Of a stretch of DNA of 41,127 nt, positions 31,673 to 39,381 are shown piece by piece (position 1 is the first letter of the stretch; each line of letters opens with the position of its first letter). The position numbers and the translations under genes were made by a program. The DNA comes from Allofournierella massiliensis. GTDB lineage: Bacteria; Bacillota; Clostridia; Oscillospirales; Ruminococcaceae. A model generated the notes under the pieces. It worked only from the letters and a program-made list of their open reading frames with translations. It was not told where the DNA came from and searched no databases. The DNA lies in contig NZ_JAFBIO010000016.1 of the NCBI RefSeq assembly GCF_021531255.1, positions 1-41,127 of the forward strand. The letters are read 5' to 3'.

Positions 31673-33193
31673 ATGACCGCGGAAACCTGGCTGTCGGCTC
31701 TTCAGGGCCTCCTGCAGCCTTCTGTTATTTTGTACCTGTTTGCCGGTATTGCCATCGGCACCTTTATCGGCGCGCTGCCCGGCCTGTCGGCCACCATGGG
31801 CATCGCCATCATGACCCCCATCACCTTCTGGCTGGACAAGACCGACGGTTTTGCCATGCTGATGGGTCTGTGGAACGCCGCCATCTTTGCCGGCGGTATC
31901 ACTGCCATTCTGATCAACACCCCCGGCACCCCCGCCTCCCTGACCCAGGCGTGGGACGGCTACCCCCTGTATAAACAGGGCAAGGGCGGCCTGGCGCTGG
32001 GCATCAACGTGATCTTTTCCTTCCTGGGCGGCGTGGTCAGTATCCTGATGCTGATCCTGTTTGCCCAGCCCATCGCCGATTTCACCATCACCTTCGGCGC
32101 TGCCGAGTACTTCATGGTGGCCCTGTTCGGCATCAGCATGATGATCGGCGTGGCCGGCGGCGATGTGCTCAAGGGCCTGTGCATGGGCGCTTTCGGCATC
32201 CTGCTGTCCTGCGTGGGTATCGACCCCATCCTGGCCTGCAAGCGCTTTACCTTTGATATCACCTCTCTGGGTGCGGGCATCGACTTCATCCCCGTGATGA
32301 TCGGTGTGTTCGGTCTGGGCGAAGTGTTCTCCCAGATCTACAGCCGCAACCGTGAGGCCGAGGCTGCCGAGGTGGAACTGCGCCGCACCAACCTGGCTCT
32401 GGGCCGTGTGCTGCCCACCGCCAAGCAGATGAAGGCCTGGACTCCCCGCTGCCTGATCGTCTCCCTGGCTGCCACCGTGATCGGCGCCATCCCCGCTGCC
32501 GGCGGCGATATCTCCGCCATCATCTGCTGGGGCAACTCCAAGAAGTTCAGCAAAGAGGGCGACAAGTACGGCCACGGCTCTGAAGAGGGTCTGGCTGTTT
32601 CCTCCACCGCCAACAACGGCGTGATCGGCGGCGCCATGATCACCATGATGACCCTGGGCCTGCCCGGTGACTCGGTTACCGCCATCCTCATCGGTTCTCT
32701 GATGATGTACGGCATGACCCCCGGCTACACCATGTTCACCGAGAACGCCGAGTTCACCTGCCAGATCATGATCCTCATGCTGCTGGCCTGCGTGGCCTTC
32801 CTGATTGTGGGCCTGGCCACCGCCAAGGTTTCCGCCAAGGTTCTGAACGTGGCTCAGCCCACTGTTTGGGCCTGCGTGAGCATCCTGTGCGTGGTTGGTT
32901 CCTACTGCATCAACAACAGCTTCACCGACGTGGTGATCATGTTCATCTTTGCCATCCTGGGCGTCTTCTTCAAGGTGTTCAACTTCCCCACCGGCCCGCT
33001 GGTTCTGGGCCTGCTGCTGGGCGGCACCCTGGAGTCCAACATGCGCCGCGCCCTGACCCTGTCTGTGGGCGACTGGAGCTACTTCATCACCCGTCCCATC
33101 TCCTGCGTGCTGTTCGTTGCCGTGCTGCTCACCTTCCTGTGGCCCATCGGCAAAGCCATCTGGGACAAGAAGAAGGCTGCCAAGCAGAACTGA
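31673..33193 (+). CDS. Tripartite tricarboxylate transporter large permease (TctA)
   Basis: This 506-aa permease has about 12 membrane segments. The family motif GALPGLSATMGIAI lies near residue 35; further conserved parts are LINTPGTPASLTQAWDGYP near residue 82, IPAAGGDISAIICWGNSKK, and LGLPGDSVTAILIG in the second half, which mirrors the first. It forms the main channel of the TTT importer, driven by an ion gradient, with TctB and the TctC lipoprotein. AAGGAGGAAG precedes the ATG. A long hairpin follows before the aldolase gene. Confidence 0.95.
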   Translation: MTAETWLSALQGLLQPSVILYLFAGIAIGTFIGALPGLSATMGIAIMTPITFWLDKTDGFAMLMGLWNAAIFAGGITAILINTPGTPASLTQAWDGYPLYKQGKGGLALGINVIFSFLGGVVSILMLILFAQPIADFTITFGAAEYFMVALFGISMMIGVAGGDVLKGLCMGAFGILLSCVGIDPILACKRFTFDITSLGAGIDFIPVMIGVFGLGEVFSQIYSRNREAEAAEVELRRTNLALGRVLPTAKQMKAWTPRCLIVSLAATVIGAIPAAGGDISAIICWGNSKKFSKEGDKYGHGSEEGLAVSSTANNGVIGGAMITMMTLGLPGDSVTAILIGSLMMYGMTPGYTMFTENAEFTCQIMILMLLACVAFLIVGLATAKVSAKVLNVAQPTVWACVSILCVVGSYCINNSFTDVVIMFIFAILGVFFKVFNFPTGPLVLGLLLGGTLESNMRRALTLSVGDWSYFITRPISCVLFVAVLLTFLWPIGKAIWDKKKAAKQN

Positions 33194-33233
33194 TGCAAGG
33201 CCTTTCGTTTGCGCAACCCCAATAAGGAAAAAA

Positions 33234-33298
33234 CGGCAGACGCCCTGTGGGGCGCGCCCGGGGCCTTGGCCCGGCGCGTGCCCAGGCGGCGTCTGCCG
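33234..33298 (+). other. Long GC-rich hairpin between tctA and the aldolase gene
   Basis: CGGCAGACGCC (33234-33244) pairs perfectly with GGCGTCTGCCG (33288-33298), enclosing 43 bases that can fold further. Only CTTTGTGTGATTTTT follows, so it could be a partial terminator or processing/stability element within the operon. Confidence 0.55.
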
Positions 33299-33374
33299 CT
33301 TTGTGTGATTTTTGTGGCCGGAATCCGGTCCAGGCGGCCGGCCGCTGGCCGACCGCGGAGAGGAGAAACTGACT

Positions 33375-34337
33375 ATGGATGTTATGAAGATCGTTCGGGA
33401 TCACGGCGTCATCCCTGTGCTGGGGCTGAAAAACCCGGATACTGCCGAGGCACTGGCCGCTGCCCTCATCCAGGGCGGGCTGCCCCTGATCGAGGTCACC
33501 CTGCGCAGCGAGGGCGCTCTGGAATGCCTGCGCCGCATCAAGAAGGCCTACCCGGAAATGGCCGTGGGCGCCGGCACCGTGCTGAGCGTGGAGCAGTTGA
33601 ACGCGGCCGCCCAGGCAGGGGCCGATTACGTGGTGGCCCCCGGCTTCAATAAAAAGGTCGTGGCCCGGGCCCAGGAGCTGGGCCTGCCCATCGTGGCGGG
33701 CTGCGTGACCCCCACCGAGATCGAGGCCGGCCTGGAAATGGGCCTGACCACCTTCAAGTACTTCCCCTGCGAGGCGCTGGGCGGCATGGAAGCCATCAAG
33801 CAGCTCTGCGGCCCCTACCGGAACATCCAGTTCATCCCCACCGGCGGCATCAACTTTGGCAACATGGGCGACTACCTGAAGAGCGAGCATATCGCCGCCG
33901 TGGGCGGCAGCTGCATGGCTCCCGCCGCCATGGTGGAGGCCGAGGACTGGGAGGGCATCACCGCCCTCTGCCGCAAGGCGGTCAAGATCAGCCTGGGCTT
34001 TGAGCTGGCCCATGTGGGCATCAACGGCGAGAGCGAGCAGGAAGGGCTGGACACCGCCAACTGGTTTGCCGACCGGTTCGGCTTTGGGGTCAAGCTGGGC
34101 AACAGCTCCAACTTTGCCGATACGGCGGTGGAGTGCTGCAAGAAGGAGTTCCCCGGCCAGCATGGCCATATCGGCTTTTCCACCCTCAGCCCCGAGCGGG
34201 CCGTGGCCTGGTTCGAGGCCAAGGGCATTCCCCTGCGGGAAGAGACCCGGAAGGTGGACGCCGCCGGCCGGCTGATATCCATCTACCTGAAAGAAGAGAT
34301 CGGCGGCTTTGCCGTGCACATCATGAAGAAAAAATAA
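33375..34337 (+). CDS. KDPG/KHG aldolase fused to a VOC-like domain
   Basis: The protein is 320 aa. Residues 1-205 are a class I KDPG/4-hydroxy-2-oxoglutarate aldolase: E40 in LIEVTLRSEGALE, VGAGTVL, the Schiff-base lysine K128 in TTFKYFPCEALGG, and FIPTGGI. The reaction gives pyruvate plus an aldehyde such as glyceraldehyde 3-phosphate. Ordinary enzymes stop at about 205-215 aa. Here residues about 208-318 add a second part resembling a glyoxalase/VOC fold: FELAHVGING, WFADRFGFGVKLG, GHIGFSTLSPERAVAWFEA and GGFAVHIM. The VOC part may bind a metal or a related keto acid. GGAGAGGAGAA precedes the ATG. The KDG kinase gene follows, giving a kinase-aldolase pair. Confidence 0.9.
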   Translation: MDVMKIVRDHGVIPVLGLKNPDTAEALAAALIQGGLPLIEVTLRSEGALECLRRIKKAYPEMAVGAGTVLSVEQLNAAAQAGADYVVAPGFNKKVVARAQELGLPIVAGCVTPTEIEAGLEMGLTTFKYFPCEALGGMEAIKQLCGPYRNIQFIPTGGINFGNMGDYLKSEHIAAVGGSCMAPAAMVEAEDWEGITALCRKAVKISLGFELAHVGINGESEQEGLDTANWFADRFGFGVKLGNSSNFADTAVECCKKEFPGQHGHIGFSTLSPERAVAWFEAKGIPLREETRKVDAAGRLISIYLKEEIGGFAVHIMKKK

Positions 34338-34364
34338 GGCTTGGGCGGGCTTTTGCCTGCCGGG

Positions 34365-34385
34365 CCGGCCTGCGCGGCAGGCCGG
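34365..34385 (+). other. Hairpin just before the KDG kinase ribosome site
   Basis: CCGGCCTGC and GCAGGCCGG form a 9-bp perfect stem with a GCG loop, ending directly at the AAAGGAAAG of the kinase gene. A second weaker stem (GGCGGGC/GCCTGCC) lies just upstream. They could modulate translation or mRNA stability. Confidence 0.5.
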
Positions 34386-34398
34386 AAAGGAAAGCATC

Positions 34399-35421
34399 AT
34401 GAAAAAAGTGATCGGTTTCGGAGATTTCATGCTCCGGCTCAATCCCCATGGATACCTGCGCTTTCTGCAGGCCAACGAGTTTGAGGTGAACTACACCGGC
34501 GCAGAGGCCAACGTCTGCGTTTCCCTGGCCCTGATGGGGGTAAACGCGGCCCTGGTGACCAAGGTGCCGGAAAATGACATTGCCCGGGCCGGCATCGCCG
34601 AGATGCGCAAGTTCGGGGTGGATGTTTCCCATGTGGCCTGGGGCGGCCCCCGCATCGGCGTGTTCTATGCGGAAAAGGGCGCTTCTCAGCGGCCTTCCAA
34701 GATCGTCTACGACCGGGCCGGCAGCAGCTTTGCCACCTGCAGCCCGGACGACTTTGACTGGGATGCCATCATGGAAGGGGCTTCCAACTTCCATATGACC
34801 GGCATCACCCCGGCCCTGAGCAAGACCATGCCTGAGGTCTGCCTCAAGGCCCTGGAGGCTGCCAAGGCCCACGGCCTGACGGTGAGCTGCGATTTGAACT
34901 ACCGCAAGAACCTGTGGACCACCCAGGAGGCCAAGGAGTGCATGACCCGGTTCATGCCCTATATCGACCTGCTCATCGCCAATGAGGAGGACGCGGACAA
35001 GGTGCTGGGCATCAAGGCCAAGAACAGCGACGTGACCAAGGGACAGCTGGATACCGAGGGCTATGTGGATGTGGCCCGCCAGATCTGCGAGACCTATGGC
35101 ACCAAGCAGGTGGCCATTACCCTGCGCAAGAGCATCAGCGCCTCGGACAACGATTGGTCGGCCATGCTCTACACCGGCGGCAAGCCCTATTTCTCCCGCA
35201 CCTACCATGTGCACCTGGTAGACCGGGTGGGCGGCGGCGATTCCTTCGGCGCCGGGCTCATCTATGCCCTGCTGAACGACTATGCCCCCCAGGACGCCAT
35301 CGAGTACGCGGCGGCGGCCTCCTGCCTCAAGCAGACCATGGAGCTGGATTTCAACCTTTCCAGCGCCGACGAGGTCAAGCAGCTGGCCGGCGGCGACGGT
35401 TCCGGCCGGGTTCAGCGCTGA
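34399..35421 (+). CDS. kdgK: PfkB family sugar kinase, probable 2-keto-3-deoxygluconate kinase
   Basis: This 340-aa ribokinase-fold kinase starts VIGFGDFMLRLNPHG, as in KdgK proteins, has NYTGAEANVCVSLALMG as the first substrate-binding motif and ends with VDRVGGGDSFGAGLIYAL, where the Asp of GGGDSFGAG is the catalytic base (the second PfkB signature). It would phosphorylate 2-keto-3-deoxygluconate to KDPG, the substrate of the aldolase gene upstream. KDG as the substrate is inferred from the N-terminal pattern and the neighbour. A strong terminator ends the operon. Confidence 0.87.
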   Translation: MKKVIGFGDFMLRLNPHGYLRFLQANEFEVNYTGAEANVCVSLALMGVNAALVTKVPENDIARAGIAEMRKFGVDVSHVAWGGPRIGVFYAEKGASQRPSKIVYDRAGSSFATCSPDDFDWDAIMEGASNFHMTGITPALSKTMPEVCLKALEAAKAHGLTVSCDLNYRKNLWTTQEAKECMTRFMPYIDLLIANEEDADKVLGIKAKNSDVTKGQLDTEGYVDVARQICETYGTKQVAITLRKSISASDNDWSAMLYTGGKPYFSRTYHVHLVDRVGGGDSFGAGLIYALLNDYAPQDAIEYAAAASCLKQTMELDFNLSSADEVKQLAGGDGSGRVQR

Positions 35422-35436
35422 ATTTTTTTGCATCCA

Positions 35437-35474
35437 AACGGCCCATCGCCCTTGCCAGCGATGGGCCGTTTTTT
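35437..35474 (+). terminator. Terminator of the sugar-acid operon
   Basis: AACGGCCCATCGC (35437-35449) pairs perfectly with GCGATGGGCCGTT (35458-35470) around an 8-base loop and is followed by a T run. Confidence 0.92.
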
Positions 35475-35545
35475 GTACACACGGGCCGGATTGATGTAAA
35501 AATCACAAAAAATATAAAGAAATAGATACAAAATTGTGCTATTTA

Positions 35546-35574
35546 TTGACAAACAGTGAAAATGGTTTTAATAT
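35546..35574 (+). promoter_or_regulatory. Promoter of the sugar ABC operon
   Basis: A perfect TTGACA (35546-35551) and TAATAT (35569-35574) are 17 bases apart in an AT-rich pocket. The leader is about 95 bases. Confidence 0.8.
35557..35570. promoter_or_regulatory. cre-like / LacI-type operator between -35 and -10
   Basis: TGAAAATGGTTTTA matches 12 of 14 positions of the Bacillota cre consensus (the two mismatches are T for C) and is centred on the palindrome AAAATGGTTTT. Its place inside the promoter would give repression by CcpA or a LacI-family protein. Confidence 0.4.
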
Positions 35575-35674
35575 AAATACACAATCATTGGCTCTGAGCC
35601 TTCCGGCCAAGAGGGTAACGGCGGAATTCAAGGGCGCAGAGAAATACCAATTCAAAGAAAGAGGCGTTAAGGTT

Positions 35675-36742
35675 ATGAAAAACAGCAAAAGAATTCTCAG
35701 CGGCCTGATGGCTGCCGGCATGGCGGCTTCTCTGCTGACTGCCTGCGGCGGTTCTTCCAGCAGCACTGCGGCCAGCACCCCGGCCAGCACTCCTGCCGGC
35801 TCCACTGCTTCCAGCGAGGCTGCTGGCGGCGCCGGCACCGATTACAAGATCGCCGTTGTGCCCAAGATGACCAACATTGCTTGGTTCCAGCGGATGGAAG
35901 AGGGCGTTGACGCTTACAATGAGGAGACCGGCAGCGACATCTTCTACGGCGGCAGCGCCGAGGGCGCTGACCAGGCTTCCTATGTGGAGAGCCTGCTGGC
36001 CGAGGATTGGGACGCCATCTGCGTGGTTCCCTTCGACGTAGAGGCCATTGGCCCCGTCCTGCAGAAAGCCAAGGATCAGGGCATCGTGGTTATCACCCAT
36101 GAGGCTGCCACCATCGACGCCGCCTGCCGTGACTACGACATCGAGGCCTTCCAGAACGCCGACTACGGCGCCAACTTCATGGAGCAGCTGGGCACTCTGA
36201 CCGGCGGCGAGGGCAAGTACATCCAGTTCGTGGGCGCTCTGACCAGCGTTTCCCATAACGAGTGGTGCGATGCCGCTGTGGCTCTGCAGGAAGAGAAATT
36301 CCCCAACATGGAGTGCCTGGGCCGCTATGAGACCGGCGACGACACCACCGTGGCTTACAACCAGACCAAAGAGCTGCTGACCGCCAACCCCGACATCACC
36401 GCCATCCAGGGCTCCGCTTCCACCGACGTTGTGGGCGCTGCTCAGGCTGTTGATGAGCTGGGCCTGACCGGCAAGGTTCAGATCGTGGGCACCTCCATGA
36501 CCAGCATTGCCCGTCAGTATGTGGAGAGCGGCACCATCGCTTCCTTCTCCGTGTGGGATCCCGCCGAGGCCGGCAAGGCTATGATCGAGATGGCCATCGC
36601 CACCCTGGACGGCACTGTGGAGGACGGCATGTCCCTGAACGCTGAGGGCTACCAGGATCTGGCCGAAGTTACCGACGGCGTCTTCTACGGCAACGCCCGC
36701 GTGGACGTGACCAAGGAAAATCTGGACGACTACGACTTCTAA
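35675..36742 (+). CDS. Sugar ABC transporter substrate-binding lipoprotein (RbsB/LsrB/RhaS-like)
   Basis: This 355-aa protein has lipobox LLTAC (Cys24), a Ser/Thr/Ala/Pro linker to about residue 55, then a periplasmic-binding protein type 1 fold: YKIAVVPKMTNIAWFQRMEE, AICVVPFDVEAIGPVLQKA, VITHEA, FVGALTSVSHNEW, IQGSASTDVVGAAQAV and FSVWDPAEAGKAM. This set resembles autoinducer-2/rhamnose-type binding proteins (LsrB/RhaS). It captures a sugar or polyol for the ATPase and two permeases downstream. Codon use favours GCT and GTT, as for high expression. A hairpin with a short T run follows, allowing more binding protein than channel. Ligand is unknown. Confidence 0.92.
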   Translation: MKNSKRILSGLMAAGMAASLLTACGGSSSSTAASTPASTPAGSTASSEAAGGAGTDYKIAVVPKMTNIAWFQRMEEGVDAYNEETGSDIFYGGSAEGADQASYVESLLAEDWDAICVVPFDVEAIGPVLQKAKDQGIVVITHEAATIDAACRDYDIEAFQNADYGANFMEQLGTLTGGEGKYIQFVGALTSVSHNEWCDAAVALQEEKFPNMECLGRYETGDDTTVAYNQTKELLTANPDITAIQGSASTDVVGAAQAVDELGLTGKVQIVGTSMTSIARQYVESGTIASFSVWDPAEAGKAMIEMAIATLDGTVEDGMSLNAEGYQDLAEVTDGVFYGNARVDVTKENLDDYDF

Positions 36743-36780
36743 TCGTCTCCGGACATCCTTTATAAGACAGTGAGGCAGAA

Positions 36781-36813
36781 CCCCATGCGGCGGCTTACGC
36801 CGCATGGGGTTTT
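36781..36813 (+). terminator. Partial terminator after the binding-protein gene
   Basis: CCCCATGCGGCG (36781-36792) pairs perfectly with CGCCGCATGGGG (36798-36809), loop GCTTA, followed by TTTT only. It probably lets part of transcription through into the ATPase gene. Confidence 0.7.
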
Positions 36814-36857
36814 GTACACAAGGGCTTGCGAATAAAAACAGAACGGTGGTACGGAGT

Positions 36858-38348
36858 ATGGCTGACGAAGTATTCTTGAAATTAAAGGGCATCAAAAAGT
36901 CCTTTGGCGGCGTCCATGCCCTGAACGGGGTAGACCTGGAGATCCGCCGGGGCGAGATCCATTGCCTGGCCGGTGAGAACGGCTGCGGCAAATCCACCCT
37001 GATCAAAGCGATCTCGGGCGTGCACCGGGTAGATGAGGGAGAAATCTGGATCGAGGGAAAACTGTGCAATAAAATGAACCCCATCGATGCCATCAACAAG
37101 GGCATCCAGGTGATCTACCAGGATTTTGCGGTTTTTCCCAATCTTACGGTGGCAGAAAACATCGCCCTGAACGGCGAGGTAAAAAATAAAACCAAACTGG
37201 TAAACTGGAAAGAGATCCATCGGGTGGCCGCCGAGGCCATGGCCCAGGTGGGCGCCGAAATTGACCCGGACGTGAAGCTGGAACAGCTGTCGGTGGCCAA
37301 CAAGCAGATGGTAGCCATCTGCCGGGCCATCATCAACGATGCCAAGTTCCTGATTCTGGACGAGCCCACCACGGCCCTCACCGCCCGGGAGGTGGAAAAG
37401 CTCTGGACGGTGGTGCGTGCCCTGAAGGAAAAGGGCATCGCCGTGATGATCGTAAACCACAAGCTGGACGAGATTTATCAGATCGCCGACCGGCTTACCA
37501 TCCTGCGCAACGGCGCCTATGTATCCAGCGGGCCCATCCATGAGTATGACCAGGCCCGCTTTACCCGGGATATGACCGGCCGGGATATTTCCCAGGAAAA
37601 ATATCTGCCCAAGGCAAGCGAGGAAGAGATCTTCCGGGTGGAAAATCTCAGCCTGCCCGGCGCCTTCAAGGACGTGAGTTTTTCGGTACATAAGGGTGAC
37701 GTGCTGGGCCTGACCGGCCTGCTGGGCTCCGGCCGGGGCGAGATCGGCGAGGCTCTGTTTGGCATCGAGCCTGCCCAGAGCGGGCATATCTACCTGAACG
37801 GCCAGGAGATCACCATCAAAAATGTGGCGGACGCCATCCATAACAAGATCGGCTATGTGCCGGAGGACCGGCTGACCGAGGGCCTGTTTATGGACAGAAG
37901 CATCCTGGACAACACCATTGCCACCTCCATCCGCAAGTATTTCCATGGCATCAAGCTGGACAAGGCCGCCATGGAGGAGGCCACCGACCGCTGGATCCGG
38001 GAGATCGGGGTGGTCACCCCTTCCTCCAAGCCTGCGGTGCGCACCCTTTCCGGCGGCAACGCCCAGAAAGTGGTGATTTCCAAGTGGCTGAATACCGACC
38101 CCAAGCTCTTCATTCTGAACGGCCCCACAGTGGGCGTGGATGTGGGCGCGAAATCGGAGATCCACGCCATCCTGCGGGAACTGGCCCAGAAGGGCATCGG
38201 CATCATCGTCATTTCCGACGACCTGCCCGAACTGCTGCAGAACTGCAACAAGATCGTGGTCATGCGGGACGGCCGGGTGGCCGCTGTGGTGGATAACAGC
38301 ATCGAGCAGAAAGAATTGTCCGATCTGCTGATGGGCAGGGCCGAGTAA
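36858..38348 (+). CDS. Sugar ABC transporter ATP-binding protein, double ATPase (RbsA/MglA-like)
   Basis: The protein is 496 aa with two fused ATPase domains. Domain 1 (about 5-240) has Walker A GENGCGKST, the weak signature LSVANKQM and an intact Walker B with D168-E169 (LILDEPTTAL). Domain 2 (about 255-495) has the loose GLLGSGRGEIGE, an intact signature LSGGNAQKVVISK, but Walker B reads FILNGPTVGVD, with N421-G422 where D-E is expected. So only the ATP site built from domain 1 Walker motifs and the domain 2 signature is canonical, as in asymmetric transporters. GGTGG and CGGAG lie upstream of the ATG at 36858. It powers the two permeases that follow. Confidence 0.93.
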   Translation: MADEVFLKLKGIKKSFGGVHALNGVDLEIRRGEIHCLAGENGCGKSTLIKAISGVHRVDEGEIWIEGKLCNKMNPIDAINKGIQVIYQDFAVFPNLTVAENIALNGEVKNKTKLVNWKEIHRVAAEAMAQVGAEIDPDVKLEQLSVANKQMVAICRAIINDAKFLILDEPTTALTAREVEKLWTVVRALKEKGIAVMIVNHKLDEIYQIADRLTILRNGAYVSSGPIHEYDQARFTRDMTGRDISQEKYLPKASEEEIFRVENLSLPGAFKDVSFSVHKGDVLGLTGLLGSGRGEIGEALFGIEPAQSGHIYLNGQEITIKNVADAIHNKIGYVPEDRLTEGLFMDRSILDNTIATSIRKYFHGIKLDKAAMEEATDRWIREIGVVTPSSKPAVRTLSGGNAQKVVISKWLNTDPKLFILNGPTVGVDVGAKSEIHAILRELAQKGIGIIVISDDLPELLQNCNKIVVMRDGRVAAVVDNSIEQKELSDLLMGRAE

Positions 38349-38361
38349 GGAGGAGCGGAAC

Positions 38362-39366
38362 ATGAACAAACTCAAAACCAAATCTTTGCTCACCAGCACG
38401 CAGATGATCCTGCTGTATGTGATCGTGGCGTTCTGTCTGGTGGTAGGCATCCGGCAGCCGGCGTTCTTCAGCCCCGCCACCGTCATCACCATCTGCCGGG
38501 CCGGCATCTTTACCATGTGCTTCGCCCTGTGCGAGATGGTGGTGCTGATCTCGGGCGGCATTGACGTATCCTTCCCGGCCATCGGATGCGTGGCCATGTA
38601 TGTACCCATGTACATCATCAACCGGGTCACCCCCATCGACTCGGCTCTCTTCGCCTTCGGGCTGGCCATTCTGATCGGCCTGCTCTTCGGTTTGCTCAAC
38701 GGCTTCTTGGTCTCGATCCTGCGGCTCCCGCCCCTGATCGCTACTCTGGCCACCAGCTCCATCGCCTCGGGCGGTGTGGTCACCCTGCTGGGCACCCGTG
38801 AGTTCACCACCCTGCCCGACAGCCTGCAGGCTATCTACAACACCAACATCATTACCTACACCGCCCCGGGAACCGGCTTTACCTATCTGCTGAACGTGCT
38901 CTTCCTGGTGCCGGTGCTCGCCTGCCTGGGCGTGGCCTGGATGCTGCGCTATACCATGCTGGGCCGGGGCCTGTACGCCATCGGCGGTGACAAGAACGCC
39001 GCCCGTGTGGCCGGCTTCAATGTGCGGCGGCTCCAGTTCTTTGCCTACACCTTCTCCGGCGTGCTTACCGGCGCCACTGCCATGATGTACACGGTGCTGA
39101 TGCATTCCAGCACCACCAGCGCCCTGATGGGCGACGAGATGATCGTCATTGCGGCCTGCGTCATCGGCGGCGTGCGGATCACCGGCGGCCACGGCGGCGT
39201 TCTGGGCGTGGTACTGGGCGTGGTGCTGATCACCCTGGTGCAGAACAACCTGAACATGCTGGGGATCCCCACCTCCTGGCAGACCTTCGTGGTGGGCCTT
39301 ATCATCCTGCTGGGAACCATCATCACCTCCTGGCAGGCCAAACGTTCCAGCCACGGAAAAGCGTAA
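38362..39366 (+). CDS. Sugar ABC transporter permease 1 (RbsC/LsrC-like)
   Basis: This 334-aa permease has 8-10 membrane segments of the ribose/AI-2 type (BPD_transp_2). Diagnostic parts are CEMVVLISGGIDVSFPAIG in the third helix region, GLLFGLLNGFLVSILRLPPLI, the GLYAIGGDKNAARVAGFNV coupling loop that contacts the ATPase, and a C-terminal GGVRITGGHGGVLG. It starts 13 bases after the ATPase gene with AAGGAGGAG ahead. With the second permease gene next to it, the channel is a heterodimer, as in LsrC/LsrD and RhaP/RhaQ. Confidence 0.93.
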   Translation: MNKLKTKSLLTSTQMILLYVIVAFCLVVGIRQPAFFSPATVITICRAGIFTMCFALCEMVVLISGGIDVSFPAIGCVAMYVPMYIINRVTPIDSALFAFGLAILIGLLFGLLNGFLVSILRLPPLIATLATSSIASGGVVTLLGTREFTTLPDSLQAIYNTNIITYTAPGTGFTYLLNVLFLVPVLACLGVAWMLRYTMLGRGLYAIGGDKNAARVAGFNVRRLQFFAYTFSGVLTGATAMMYTVLMHSSTTSALMGDEMIVIAACVIGGVRITGGHGGVLGVVLGVVLITLVQNNLNMLGIPTSWQTFVVGLIILLGTIITSWQAKRSSHGKA

Positions 39367-39381
39367 GGAGGCCAGAGAAAT

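Noticed and set aside
35546-35577. TATAAA at 35572-35577 as -10 of the sugar ABC promoter
   Set aside because: The spacing to TTGACA would be 20 bases; TAATAT at 35569-35574 gives the normal 17.
36882-38810. 642-codon minus-strand open frame across the sugar ATPase
   Set aside because: Antisense to the double ATPase with all its motifs; no family resemblance in the product.
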